A DNA stretch of 64,000 nt. It comes from Aminipila terrae. GTDB taxonomy: Bacteria; Bacillota; Clostridia; Peptostreptococcales; Anaerovoracaceae. Below, piece by piece: positions 44,893 to 53,110 of the stretch. The first letter of the stretch is position 1, and every line of letters starts with the position of its first letter. The notes beneath the pieces were generated by a model. That model saw only the letters and a list, made by a program, of their open reading frames with translations. It ran no database searches and was not told the DNA's origin. A program made the translations under genes and the position numbers. The DNA lies in contig NZ_CP047591.1 of NCBI RefSeq assembly GCF_010120715.1, positions 1,984,001 through 2,048,000 on the forward strand, written 5' to 3'.

Positions 44893-45342
44893 ATGGAAAA
44901 TGCAAAAAAACATATCATGCTGGTAGGAAAATCCCAGGCGGGGAAAACTACCCTGACACAATACTTGACAAATCAACAGCTTTTTTATCATAAAACCCAG
45001 ACAGTTCAAGTAGTAGATGGACACTATGTTGACACACCCGGAGAATACTTAGAACAGAGAGGCTTTTATGGAGCTTTATCCGTAACGGCATCTCAAGTAG
45101 ATGTTATAGCCCTGGTGCAATCTGCAGTTGAAGAGAGTACCATGTTCGCACCTGGATTCGGAAGCATGTTTTGTGGTAAATTTGTTATAGGAATTGTTAC
45201 AAAGATAGATTTAGCTACAGAAGAACAGTTAAAGAGAGCCACCAGATACTTGACAGATGCTGGAGCGCAAACTTGTTATAGTGTGAGCAGTGTAACAGGA
45301 CAAGGAATGACGGAGTTTAATAAATGGTTCGAAAACTTGTAA
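44893..45342 (+). CDS. eutP: EutP, eut-associated small GTPase-like protein
   Basis: A 149-residue P-loop protein of the EutP/PduV family. It has the P-loop VGKSQAGKTTL, the switch-II DTPGEYLEQRGFYGAL and the G4 motif VTKIDLA. In Salmonella an acetate-kinase activity has been reported for EutP; the role in Firmicutes is less clear. ATG 44893 is chosen because GGAG lies eight bases before it and family members begin there, though ATG 44866 overlaps the EutW1 stop (TAATG) and might be used. It lies between the two eutVW copies. Confidence 0.92.
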   Translation: MENAKKHIMLVGKSQAGKTTLTQYLTNQQLFYHKTQTVQVVDGHYVDTPGEYLEQRGFYGALSVTASQVDVIALVQSAVEESTMFAPGFGSMFCGKFVIGIVTKIDLATEEQLKRATRYLTDAGAQTCYSVSSVTGQGMTEFNKWFENL

Positions 45343-45417
45343 CCCGCAAATTTAAACAATTTATCTAATAAAGTGAAAAATAGTTGCATGAATAGTCAAA
45401 AAATTTGGGTTTCCATC

Positions 45418-45446
45418 TTGACAATCAAAAGAGATTTGGGTACTAT
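45418..45446 (+). promoter_or_regulatory. Promoter of the second eut leader
   Basis: TTGACA (45418-45423), 17-base spacer, TACTAT (45441-45446). It matches the layout of the promoter at 42485 and opens the leader for the intact eutS-eutV2-eutW2 unit. Confidence 0.85.
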
Positions 45447-45465
45447 AAGAGTGTAATTTAAAGGA

Positions 45466-45545
45466 GTACTGTACGACGTAGTGTAGAACTCTGGAAAAGG
45501 ATTGCGAAGTAAGCGCCTAGACAGATTTTGTTTGGGTGCTTTTTT
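45466..45545 (+). promoter_or_regulatory. eut leader 2: hairpin plus conditional terminator
   Basis: Same arrangement as leader 1. A first hairpin (45466-45484) has two G-T wobbles where leader 1 has Watson-Crick pairs. Then come the word GCGAAGTAAGC and a terminator with outer stem GCGCC/GGGTGC (45513-45539) and T6. About 50 bases separate the terminator from the TTG start of eutS. Expected to be controlled by EutV antitermination. Confidence 0.7.
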
Positions 45546-45598
45546 GTTAGTTTATTGAGCATACAAGAGCATTATCAATGCTGAAAGGAAGTGAGGCA

Positions 45599-45943
45599 TT
45601 GGAGGAAAGCAAACAACGAATCATACAGGAATTTGTTCCAGGTAAGCAAGTGACTTTAGCCCATGTGATTGCTAACCCAATCAGTGATTTATATCCCAAG
45701 CTGGGAATGATTCAGGATAAAGGCGCTATTGGCATTTTAACGATTACTCCCAGTGAAGGGGCTATGATTGCAGCAGATGTTGCATCTAAAGCAGCCGATA
45801 TTTCAATTGGTTTTGTGGATCGTTTTAACGGATCATTAGTTATATTAGGGGATGTTGCTGCAGTAGAAGCAGGAATACGTGACGTAATGAATATTCTTTG
45901 TGACAAAATGGGATTTGCAAAAACTGAAATAAGCAGATCGTAG
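45599..45943 (+). CDS. eutS: EutS microcompartment shell protein
   Basis: A 114-residue circularly permuted BMC-domain shell protein of the EutS/PduU family. It opens MEESKQRIIQEFVPGKQVTL (TTG read as Met), with the usual beta-barrel-forming N-terminus, then GAIGILTITPSEGAMIAADV and FNGSLVILGDVAAVEAGI. The start is TTG 45599, because GGAAGTGAGG precedes it; the ATG 21 bases upstream lacks a ribosome binding site. The decayed copy at 42669 has kept the same TTG context. Confidence 0.93.
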   Translation: MEESKQRIIQEFVPGKQVTLAHVIANPISDLYPKLGMIQDKGAIGILTITPSEGAMIAADVASKAADISIGFVDRFNGSLVILGDVAAVEAGIRDVMNILCDKMGFAKTEISRS

Positions 45944-45962
45944 ATGTGAGACAAGGGAAAGG

Positions 45963-45980
45963 CCGTTGAACGTACAACGG
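45963..45980 (+). promoter_or_regulatory. Hexaloop hairpin just upstream of eutV2
   Basis: CCGTTG pairs with CAACGG around the loop AACGTA (45969-45974), a six-base-pair stem with A at loop position 1 and G at position 4. It lies 7 bases before the AGGAG of eutV2. The stem and loop are conserved in both eutV copies although the surrounding bases differ, suggesting selection. Confidence 0.6.
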
Positions 45981-45998
45981 GGATACCAGGAGTTAAGC

Positions 45999-46580
45999 AT
46001 GAAGGAAAAGGAAAGAAAAGAAATTCGGGTCGTCATCGCTGAAGATGAGCCCATTACCAGGATGGATTTAAAAGAAATGTTGGTAGCTGCCGGATATAAT
46101 GTTGTTGGTGAGGCTTCAGAAGGGTTTGATGCAATTGAAATTTGCAAGAAAAAAGAGCCTGATGTAGTTATTTTAGATATAAAGATGCCTTTACTTGATG
46201 GGCTGTCAGCAGCTAAAGTTATAACGGAGGAAAAAACTGCAGGTACAGTAATTCTACTGACTGCTTACAGTGATGAAGATTTTATTGATCGTGCTACAAA
46301 GATTGGAGTTTCCGGTTATATTGTGAAACCTGTCGATGAAAAGGCATTGGTACCCAGCATTCAGATTGCAGTAGCAAGAAGCAGAGAAATGAAGAAAATT
46401 AAACAGCAATGTGAGATGGTTACTGAACGCTTGGAGAGCAGAACTGTAATCGAAAAAGCGAAAGGGCAACTGATGATATCCATGAGGCTATCAGAAAGTG
46501 AAGCTTATGAGTACATAAAACGCTTAAGTAAGGAAAAAAAGGTTTCTATGAAACGTATAGCGGAAATAATTTTGGCTTAA
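45999..46580 (+). CDS. eutV: EutV copy 2: ANTAR antitermination response regulator
   Basis: A 193-residue response regulator. The receiver (about 1-125) has VVIAEDEP, the phospho-acceptor Asp in VVILDIKMP and the Lys in YIVKPVDEK. A coiled coil leads to the ANTAR domain (about 138-193) with VIEKAKGQLMISMRLSESEA and the final KRIAEIILA. Phosphorylated EutV dimers bind paired hexaloop hairpins in eut leaders and stop terminators from forming. ATG 45999 has AGGAG six bases upstream; a TTG at 45966 lies inside the hairpin. This is the only copy here able to bind RNA. Confidence 0.96.
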   Translation: MKEKERKEIRVVIAEDEPITRMDLKEMLVAAGYNVVGEASEGFDAIEICKKKEPDVVILDIKMPLLDGLSAAKVITEEKTAGTVILLTAYSDEDFIDRATKIGVSGYIVKPVDEKALVPSIQIAVARSREMKKIKQQCEMVTERLESRTVIEKAKGQLMISMRLSESEAYEYIKRLSKEKKVSMKRIAEIILA

Positions 46581-46596
46581 AAGGATTGAGGGTAAA

Positions 46597-48018
46597 ATGC
46601 CGGATACGATAGAAAGTTTATGTAAAAAGTATACAAATTTAACGGATGAAGAAATCGAAACTATAAAGAAAATAGGAGTAGGTCTTCAGACCATGGCAAA
46701 TCTGCAGGATGCTGATTTTTTTATTGATTGCCTCACAACAGATGAGACAACCGCTGTAGTAGTTGCAGAAGCAAAACCACAGAATGTTCCTTCTGCGTAT
46801 AAGAAAACAGTAGTAGGTTTGTTAGCAGAGCCATATAATGAGCCAGCCGTTGCCAGAACCTTTAAGCTGGGACTGTCAACGAAACAGATGAAAGCTGTGA
46901 CTCAGGAGTACGCTAATGTTATCCAGTCAGTTGAACCAATTCGATATGGAGATAAAGTAATTGGTGTACTTATTGAGGAAAAGAATGCGGATGAAAACAG
47001 TGAAATGCGAGACCGTATCCGCTTTACGGATCAAAGTTATGTAAGACTTGCAAATGTACTTACAAGACTTGATGAAGAAGGATCATGGCTGGCAGATTGT
47101 ATTGATGAGGCTGTTATTTTAGTAGATATGGATGGATATGTCAGCTATAGAAATAAAATAGCTAAAAATTTATATAAAACACTTGGGTATACAGTAGACA
47201 TTTTAGGCCAGCCTTATCGATGTATTGCATTACATGGTTCAAATTTAGAATGGTTTGACCAGGATGCGAATTACTCTGGAATAGAAGTAAATACATCAGA
47301 TCTGAATTTAACAGTAAAACAGATTTCATTGAAAAATAATAATGTGGATTTTGCGGTGATGATACGGGATATTACTCATATCAGGGAAAAAGAAAAAGAA
47401 CTGATTTTGAAATCCGTAGCGGTAAAAGAAATGCATCACAGAGTAAAAAATAATCTGCAGACCATAGCCAGTCTCCTTCGACTGCAGGGCCGAAGAACAA
47501 AGAGTGTGGAAGCAAAAAAGGTTCTGGATGAAGGAATGAATCGTATACTGGCCATAGCCAGTACTCATGAACTACTGGCTAAAGAAGGGGTAGACCGGGT
47601 TAATATACGGGATGTACTTGAAAATATAAAAGACAATACCCTTCGTTATTTTCTGAAACCAGCCATGGATATTATGGTTAATATCAAGGGAGAAGGGTTT
47701 CAAGTGGATTCTGAAATTTCCACATCTGTGGCTCTTGTGGTAAGTGAATTATTACATAATTCCCTGCAGCATGCTTTTGATGATGGAAGAACCGATGGAA
47801 AGATTACAATAGAAATTCAGCATAATGGGCAGGAATCACATATTTCCGTAGGAGATAACGGAAAAGGATTTGACATTAATTGTGTCAGAGAAGATTGTCT
47901 GGGACTGAGTATTGTTTTCTCCATTGTTAAAGATAAATTAAAAGGAGCAATTAGTGTAAGTTCAAGCGAAAACGGAACAGTAATTGCATTTGATTTTAAA
48001 AATAGAATATTTACATAG
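46597..48018 (+). CDS. eutW: EutW copy 2, ethanolamine sensor histidine kinase
   Basis: A 473-residue soluble kinase with the same plan as EutW1: an N-terminal sensor domain (MPDTIESLCKKYTNLTDEEI), a PAS-like domain, HisKA_2 with VKEMHHRVKNNLQTIASLLR, and a HATPase with LLHNSLQHAF and VGDNGKGFD. It differs from EutW1 mostly in the linker and the last 60 residues. Its gene begins 16 bases after eutV2, its probable partner. A terminator-containing leader separates it from eutA. Confidence 0.94.
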   Translation: MPDTIESLCKKYTNLTDEEIETIKKIGVGLQTMANLQDADFFIDCLTTDETTAVVVAEAKPQNVPSAYKKTVVGLLAEPYNEPAVARTFKLGLSTKQMKAVTQEYANVIQSVEPIRYGDKVIGVLIEEKNADENSEMRDRIRFTDQSYVRLANVLTRLDEEGSWLADCIDEAVILVDMDGYVSYRNKIAKNLYKTLGYTVDILGQPYRCIALHGSNLEWFDQDANYSGIEVNTSDLNLTVKQISLKNNNVDFAVMIRDITHIREKEKELILKSVAVKEMHHRVKNNLQTIASLLRLQGRRTKSVEAKKVLDEGMNRILAIASTHELLAKEGVDRVNIRDVLENIKDNTLRYFLKPAMDIMVNIKGEGFQVDSEISTSVALVVSELLHNSLQHAFDDGRTDGKITIEIQHNGQESHISVGDNGKGFDINCVREDCLGLSIVFSIVKDKLKGAISVSSSENGTVIAFDFKNRIFT

Positions 48019-48047
48019 ATAATGTGACGATAACATTATCCTTATGC

Positions 48048-48106
48048 TAAGCGAAGCAGCTTATGTACAGAATAGAAGTTTATTTCTGTGTCTAAGCTGT
48101 TTTTTT
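48048..48106 (+). promoter_or_regulatory. eut leader 3: hexaloop hairpin overlapping a terminator
   Basis: TAAGC pairs with GCTTA around GAAGCA (48048-48063). A competing terminator uses CAGCTTA with TAAGCTG and ACAGAA with TTCTGT (48057-48099), then T7. The two structures share GCTTA and exclude each other. A second possible hexaloop hairpin (AATA-GAAGTT-TATT) lies inside. This is the ANTAR two-hairpin design between eutW2 and eutA. Confidence 0.72.
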
Positions 48107-48132
48107 GTAGGCAAAAAGGAAGGAGTAGCAAG

Positions 48133-49562
48133 GTGAAAGAAGAAGTAACCAGTGTTGGAATTGATATTGGCACTTCCACTACGCAGCTGATTTTCAGTAG
48201 ATTAACTATTGAAAACAGGGCAGCAGGTTATATGGTACCAAAAGTAGAAATCGTAGATAAAGAAGTTGTCTATTCCAGTGATATATATTTTACACCTTTG
48301 ATTTCCAATACTGAAATAGACGGAGATAAGGTCCGCACTATTATTCAGGCCGAATATAAAAAAGCTGGAGTAAAGCCGGAAGACGTCAGTACGGGAGCGG
48401 TAATTATAACAGGTGAAACAGCCAGAAAGCAAAATGCAAATACCGTTTTAAGCAGCTTGAGCGATTTATCAGGAGATTTTGTAGTAGCAACTGCTGGACC
48501 AGATTTAGAATCAGTTTTGTCAGGCAGGGGAGCAGGAGCAGATGTTTTTAGCGAAGAACATCGTAATACCGTTGCGAATCTTGATATAGGAGGAGGCACT
48601 ACGAACATAGCAGTATTCCGGAAAGGTAGTCTTTGCGGAGTGACCTGCTTAGATATAGGTGGAAGACTGATTAAAGTTGAGAATGGAAAAATAACTTATA
48701 TATACAGCAAGATTCAGGAGATGGCAAAAATAAATCATATACAAATTGATGTGGGGGATGATGCCAAAATCCAGGTGCTGAAAAAAATCTGTGATTTAAT
48801 GGCTCAGGAACTGAAAGCAGCATTGAACTTTACTGCAAAATCAGGATATCACCAGAATCTATATACAAATCAGGGAAAAAGCCTGGATAGCTCTATTAAT
48901 ATAAATGCTCTGACATTTTCAGGGGGGTGGCTAATTATGTATATGAGCCCACTAGTGAGGATGTTTTCCGATATGGGGATATAGGTATTATTCTGGGAGC
49001 ATCCATCGCTGAAAGCGGGCTTCTGGATTGTGCACAATATTATCGCTCAGAGGAAACTATCAGGGCAACGGTTGTAGGAGCAGGCACCCATACTACGGAA
49101 ATAAGCGGAAGTACCATTTTTTATGAAAAAAATCAGCTTCCCCTTAAGAATATACCAGTACTGAAACTGTCTGGTATAGACGAAGAAACGCCGGAATCCG
49201 TTAAGGAAGCTATAAAGGCCCAGTTACCAATCTACCAAGGGGAAGGGAAAAAAGAACCGGTAGCCATTGCACTGTCAGGAAAATCATACAATGGATTTGA
49301 AATGTTGCAGAAACTGGCAGCATCCATTATTGAAGGAACAGGCACTCTGATAAAAGAGAAATTCCCACTTATTATCATAGTGGAAACAGATATAGGAAAG
49401 GCTTTGGGACATGCGATTAATGTACAACTTGGAAAGAATAAAGATGTAATATGCATTGACGGAATCAGGAGCAAAGGCGGAGATTATATCGACATAGGTG
49501 AACCTGTAGGAGGAGGATATGTGCTTCCTATAGTGGTGAAAACACTGATTTTTAATTCATAG
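48133..49562 (+). CDS. eutA: EutA, reactivating factor for ethanolamine ammonia-lyase (one-base frameshift)
   Basis: EutA releases damaged cobalamin from EutBC in an ATP-dependent manner. It has the actin-like ATPase motifs VGIDIGTSTTQLIF and ANLDIGGGTTNIAVF. As written the frame breaks at the G6 run 48922-48927: the first part reads SGGW and ends at 48984, while the rest (VANYVYEPTSEDVFRYGDIG onward) is in the -1 frame. One extra G gives SGGVANY and a 476-residue protein, the normal EutA length. GTG 48133 with GGAAGGAG upstream is the start; GTG 48088 lies inside the leader terminator. Confidence 0.93.
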
Positions 49563-49591
49563 ATTACCCCTTTAAGAGGAGTTATCAATAA

Positions 49592-49617
49592 AAAGGAAAG
49601 GAAAGGAAAAGAAAGGT
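49592..49617 (+). repeat. Short GGAAA repeat in the eutB ribosome-binding region
   Basis: Five tandem or near-tandem copies of GGAAA/GAAAG lie 10-35 bases upstream of the eutB ATG, ending in AAAGGTGG. Several could act as Shine-Dalgarno sequences. Length change here could tune EutB translation. Confidence 0.5.
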
Positions 49618-49626
49618 GGAAAAGGC

Positions 49627-50997
49627 ATGATACTAAAAACAAAGCTATTTGGACATCACTATGAGTTTAAATCTCTCAGAGAAGTAATGGCCAAAGCAAA
49701 TGAAGAAAAATCTGGCGACAGACTTGCCGGAATTGCAGCAGAATCTGCAGAAGAAAGAGTTGCTGCAAAAGTAGTGCTATCACATGTTACATTGGCAGAA
49801 ATCAGAAACAATCCGGCAGTTCCATACGAGGAGGACGAAGTTACACGGATTATACAGGACGACGTAAATGAATCCATCTATAATAACTTTAAGAATATGA
49901 CCGTTGCTGAATTCCGCGAATGGCTGCTTGATGAAAAGACAACACCGTCTATGATTCAAAGAGCTTCCAAAGGAATAACCAGCGAAATTGTTGCAGCAAC
50001 CTGTAAATTAATGAGTAACCTGGATTTAATTTATTGTGCAAAGAAAATGCGTGTATCCGCACACTGTAATACCACTATTGGTCTTCCAGGAACATTTTCA
50101 TCCCGTTTGCAGCCAAACCATACCACAGATGATCCCAAGGGAATCATAGCCTCCCTGATGGAAGGATTAAGTCTGGGTTGCGGCGATGCTGTAATTGGAT
50201 TGAATCCTGTTGACGATTCCGTAGAGAGTGTTGCCAGGATATTAAAAAGCTTTGATGAATTTAAGAACAAGTGGGAAGTTCCTACGCAGATTTGTGTTCT
50301 TGCTCATGTAACAACACAGACAGAAGCTGCAGATAAATTTAATGCTCCAATTGATTTAATGTTTCAGTCTATTGCAGGATCCCAAAAAGGAAATGAGGCC
50401 TTTGGACTTACAGCAGCTATGCTGGCAGAAGGCCGGGATATGATGCTGAAAAAGGGAACTAGTACAGGCCCAAATGTTATGTATTTTGAAACCGGACAGG
50501 GCTCTGAATTATCTTCCGAAGCACATCACGGGTGGGATCAGGTAACGATGGAAGCCCGTTGTTATGGCTTTGCAAAGAGATATAATCCATTCCTGGTAAA
50601 TACAGTAGTAGGATTTATTGGACCTGAATATTTATATGATTCAAAACAGGTAATCAGGGCAGGTCTTGAAGACCACTTTATGGGAAAACTCACAGGAGTT
50701 CCAATGGGTTGCGATGCCTGCTATACAAATCACATGAAGGCAGACCAGAACGATATCGAAAATCTGGCTACCCTGCTGGTAGCAGCCGGCTGCAATTATA
50801 TCATGGGTGTACCTCAGGGAGATGACTGCATGCTGATGTACCAGTGCACAGGATATCATGAAGCCGCAGCATTACGAGAAGTATTTGGACTGCGACCGAT
50901 AAAAGAATTTGATATGTGGCTGGAAAAAATGGGCTTTTCAGAAAACGGTAAATTAACTCCGCTTGCTGGAGATGCTTCTGTATTTATGAAAAAATAG
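49627..50997 (+). CDS. eutB: EutB, ethanolamine ammonia-lyase large subunit
   Basis: The catalytic subunit of the adenosylcobalamin-dependent lyase that converts ethanolamine to acetaldehyde and ammonia inside the microcompartment. It has 456 residues, the usual length. Recognisable segments are FSSRLQPNHTTDDPKGIIAS, GYAVIGLNP-like DAVIGLNPVDDSVESVARIL, the substrate-side IDLMFQSIAGSQKGNEAFG, and the C-terminal NYIMGVPQGDDCMLMYQCTG. AAAGGTGG precedes the ATG. It is intact and followed by eutC after 15 bases. Confidence 0.98.
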   Translation: MILKTKLFGHHYEFKSLREVMAKANEEKSGDRLAGIAAESAEERVAAKVVLSHVTLAEIRNNPAVPYEEDEVTRIIQDDVNESIYNNFKNMTVAEFREWLLDEKTTPSMIQRASKGITSEIVAATCKLMSNLDLIYCAKKMRVSAHCNTTIGLPGTFSSRLQPNHTTDDPKGIIASLMEGLSLGCGDAVIGLNPVDDSVESVARILKSFDEFKNKWEVPTQICVLAHVTTQTEAADKFNAPIDLMFQSIAGSQKGNEAFGLTAAMLAEGRDMMLKKGTSTGPNVMYFETGQGSELSSEAHHGWDQVTMEARCYGFAKRYNPFLVNTVVGFIGPEYLYDSKQVIRAGLEDHFMGKLTGVPMGCDACYTNHMKADQNDIENLATLLVAAGCNYIMGVPQGDDCMLMYQCTGYHEAAALREVFGLRPIKEFDMWLEKMGFSENGKLTPLAGDASVFMKK

Positions 50998-51012
50998 AAA
51001 GGAGGTAAAAAA

Positions 51013-51896
51013 GTGGAACAGGGTGATTTAAAGCAGATTATAGAACAAGTAATAAAAGAAATGAAGTTAACCGATTTAGGAATTCAATCAACTTCAGAAA
51101 ATCTACCAGCTGAAAAAAATTGCATAGTGGAAGATGGATGCATTCCAGATGTAACGGAGGTAGATATTAAGACACAATACCTGGTAACGAATCCTCAGAA
51201 TGGTGAAGCATATCAGGAATTGAAACAGTTTGCACCTTGTAGACTGGGAATTGGAAAAGCTGGAGCGAGATATAAAACAGATCCGCTTCTTCAGTTCAGG
51301 GCAGCTCATTCAGCGGCTCAGGATGCAGTATTTAGTGATGTGGATGCTGAGTTTGTGGAAAGTATGAATTTGTTCACTGTTACTTCGCAGTGTGACTGTA
51401 AAGATACTTACCTGACAAGGCCAGATCTTGGAAGAAAGCTATCATCTGAAGCTGTACAGAGTATTAAGGATAAATGTAAAAAAATCCAACCGTGCAGATC
51501 TTTGTGGCAGATGGTTTGTCATCCGCATCAGTAGCTGCTAATGTTAAAGATTTACTTCCTGCAATAATGCAAGGTCTGCAAAGTCATGGAATTGATATAG
51601 GTACTCCATTCTTTGTAAAGTATGGAAGAGTTGGGGTAATGGATGAAATATCAGAAATCACAGGAGCAGAAGTTACCTGTGCCTTAATTGGTGAAAGACC
51701 GGGACTGATTACAGCAGAATCCATGAGCGCATATATTGCTTACAAAGCAACTGTTGGAATGCCAGAAGCAAGAAGAACGGTAGTTTCCAATATTCACAGT
51801 GCAGGAACCATGCCGGTTGAAGCAGGAGCTCATATCGCAGATATTATAAAACTTGTTCATGAGAAAAAAGCAAGCGGAACAAATTTGAAATTATAG
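51013..51896 (+). CDS. eutC: EutC, ethanolamine ammonia-lyase small subunit (one-base frameshift)
   Basis: The light subunit, which completes the cobalamin site of EutB. Residues before the break include LGIGKAGARYKTDPLLQFRA and TYLTRPDLGRKLSSEA; those after include QIFVADGLSSASVAANVKDL and GERPGLITAESMSAYIAYKA. The frame breaks at the A7 run 51478-51484; eight A's give CKKNPTVQIFVADG and a 294-residue protein, normal for EutC. As written the first frame ends at 51534 and the second continues to 51896. GTG 51013 follows GGAGG. All expected motifs are present on the two sides. Confidence 0.95.
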
Positions 51897-51913
51897 TCAG
51901 GGAGGGTATAAAA

Positions 51914-52564
51914 ATGAAAAGAGATCCCATTAAGTCTACGGTATTAGCAACAAAGATTATTCCAAATGTTAATCCAGAACTGGCTGCACAGCTGAACCTG
52001 ACACCAGATCAGAGATCTTTAGGATTAATTACTGTGGATTGTGATGATGTTACATATACCGCTTTGGATGAAGCTACAAAAGCCGCTGACGTAAAAGTAG
52101 TGTACGCAAAGAGCTTCTATGGTGGCGCAGCAAATGCAAATACAAAACTGGCTGGTGAAATCATTGGAATTTTAGCAGGTCCAAACCCTGCAGAAATAAA
52201 GAGCGGATTAAAAGCTTGCGTAGAATTTATTGAAAATGTAGCACATTTTGTGTCAGCCAATGAGGATGACAGTATCGTGTACTATGCTCATTGCATTTCA
52301 AGAACGGGTTCTTATTTATCCGAGGGAGCTGGAATACCAGAGGGAGAAGCGTTAGCATACCTGATTGCACCTCCACTGGAAGCCATGTATGGCGTAGATG
52401 CAGCTATAAAGGCGGCAGATGTATCCATGTGCGTACTGTATGCTCCACCTTCAGAAACAAACTTTGGCGGTGCATTACTAACAGGAAGTCAGTCTGCTTG
52501 TAAGGCTGCCTGTGAAGCTTTTGCAGCTGCCGTTGAATTTGTTGCAGATAATCCTATCGGATAG
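51914..52564 (+). CDS. eutL: EutL microcompartment shell protein
   Basis: A 216-residue tandem-BMC trimeric shell protein with a gated central pore. It has the family opening KSTVLATKIIPNVNPELAAQ, the loop KSFYGGAANANTKLAGEIIG, IVYYAHCISRTGSYLSEGAG and the end SACKAACEAFAAAVE. GGGAGGG precedes the ATG. It lies directly after eutC, the common Firmicutes order. Confidence 0.97.
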   Translation: MKRDPIKSTVLATKIIPNVNPELAAQLNLTPDQRSLGLITVDCDDVTYTALDEATKAADVKVVYAKSFYGGAANANTKLAGEIIGILAGPNPAEIKSGLKACVEFIENVAHFVSANEDDSIVYYAHCISRTGSYLSEGAGIPEGEALAYLIAPPLEAMYGVDAAIKAADVSMCVLYAPPSETNFGGALLTGSQSACKAACEAFAAAVEFVADNPIG

Positions 52565-52582
52565 AGGGTAAGGGTGTAAATT

Positions 52583-53110
52583 ATGGATGCGTTAGGAATG
52601 ATTGAGGTTTATGGCTATTTAAGTGCCGTTGAGGCATTAGACAGTGCTCTTAAAGCAGCCAATGTGTCTCTTCATAGCGTAACAAAGGTTAAGGGCGGGC
52701 TGGTAACAGTAATGGTTATGGGAGATGTAGGCGCAGTAAAGGCAGCCATGGATGCATCTGCGGCAGCCGCTGAGCGTGTAGGTACAGTAGTTTCCGTACA
52801 CGTAATCCCAAGACCTGCCAGAGAAGTGTTTATTATGGCACAGGGAACCACCAAGAATCCATTAAAACCAGCTGAAGAAAATAAAGAAAGCCATAAAGAA
52901 AAAGAGACGGAACCGGTTAAACAGGAAATAAAGGAAATTTCTTCTTCTGTATATAGTAAAGAAAAACTGGATCAGAAGACAGTAGAGGAACTAAGGCATA
53001 TTGCACGTTCCCTACAAATAAAAAGTATGACGAAAAATGAAATTAAGTATGCAAAGAAAGGAAAACTCATAGAAGAAATTTGCAGATTTAATAAAGAAGG
53101 GGATGAGTAA
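52583..53110 (+). CDS. EutK-like shell protein with Rho-N/SAP-like tail
   Basis: A 175-residue protein. Residues 1-88 are a BMC domain (MIEVYGYLSAVEALDSALKA, then VKGGLVTVMVMGDVGAVKAA and SVHVIPRPAREVF). A charged linker follows to about 130. The end, KTVEELRHIARSLQI with KKGKLIEEICRFN, has the pattern of a Rho-N/SAP helix-extended-helix fold, as found in nucleic-acid-binding proteins. Enterobacterial EutK also has a BMC domain with a small helical C-terminal domain of proposed nucleic-acid binding, but this tail looks different. Its stop is followed at once by the eutE ATG. Confidence 0.85.
   Translation: MDALGMIEVYGYLSAVEALDSALKAANVSLHSVTKVKGGLVTVMVMGDVGAVKAAMDASAAAAERVGTVVSVHVIPRPAREVFIMAQGTTKNPLKPAEENKESHKEKETEPVKQEIKEISSSVYSKEKLDQKTVEELRHIARSLQIKSMTKNEIKYAKKGKLIEEICRFNKEGDE

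Noticed and set aside
42485..49627. Cobalamin riboswitch in the eut leaders
   Set aside because: I found no B12-box-like sequence or matching multi-helix layout; the leaders are short hairpin-terminator units.
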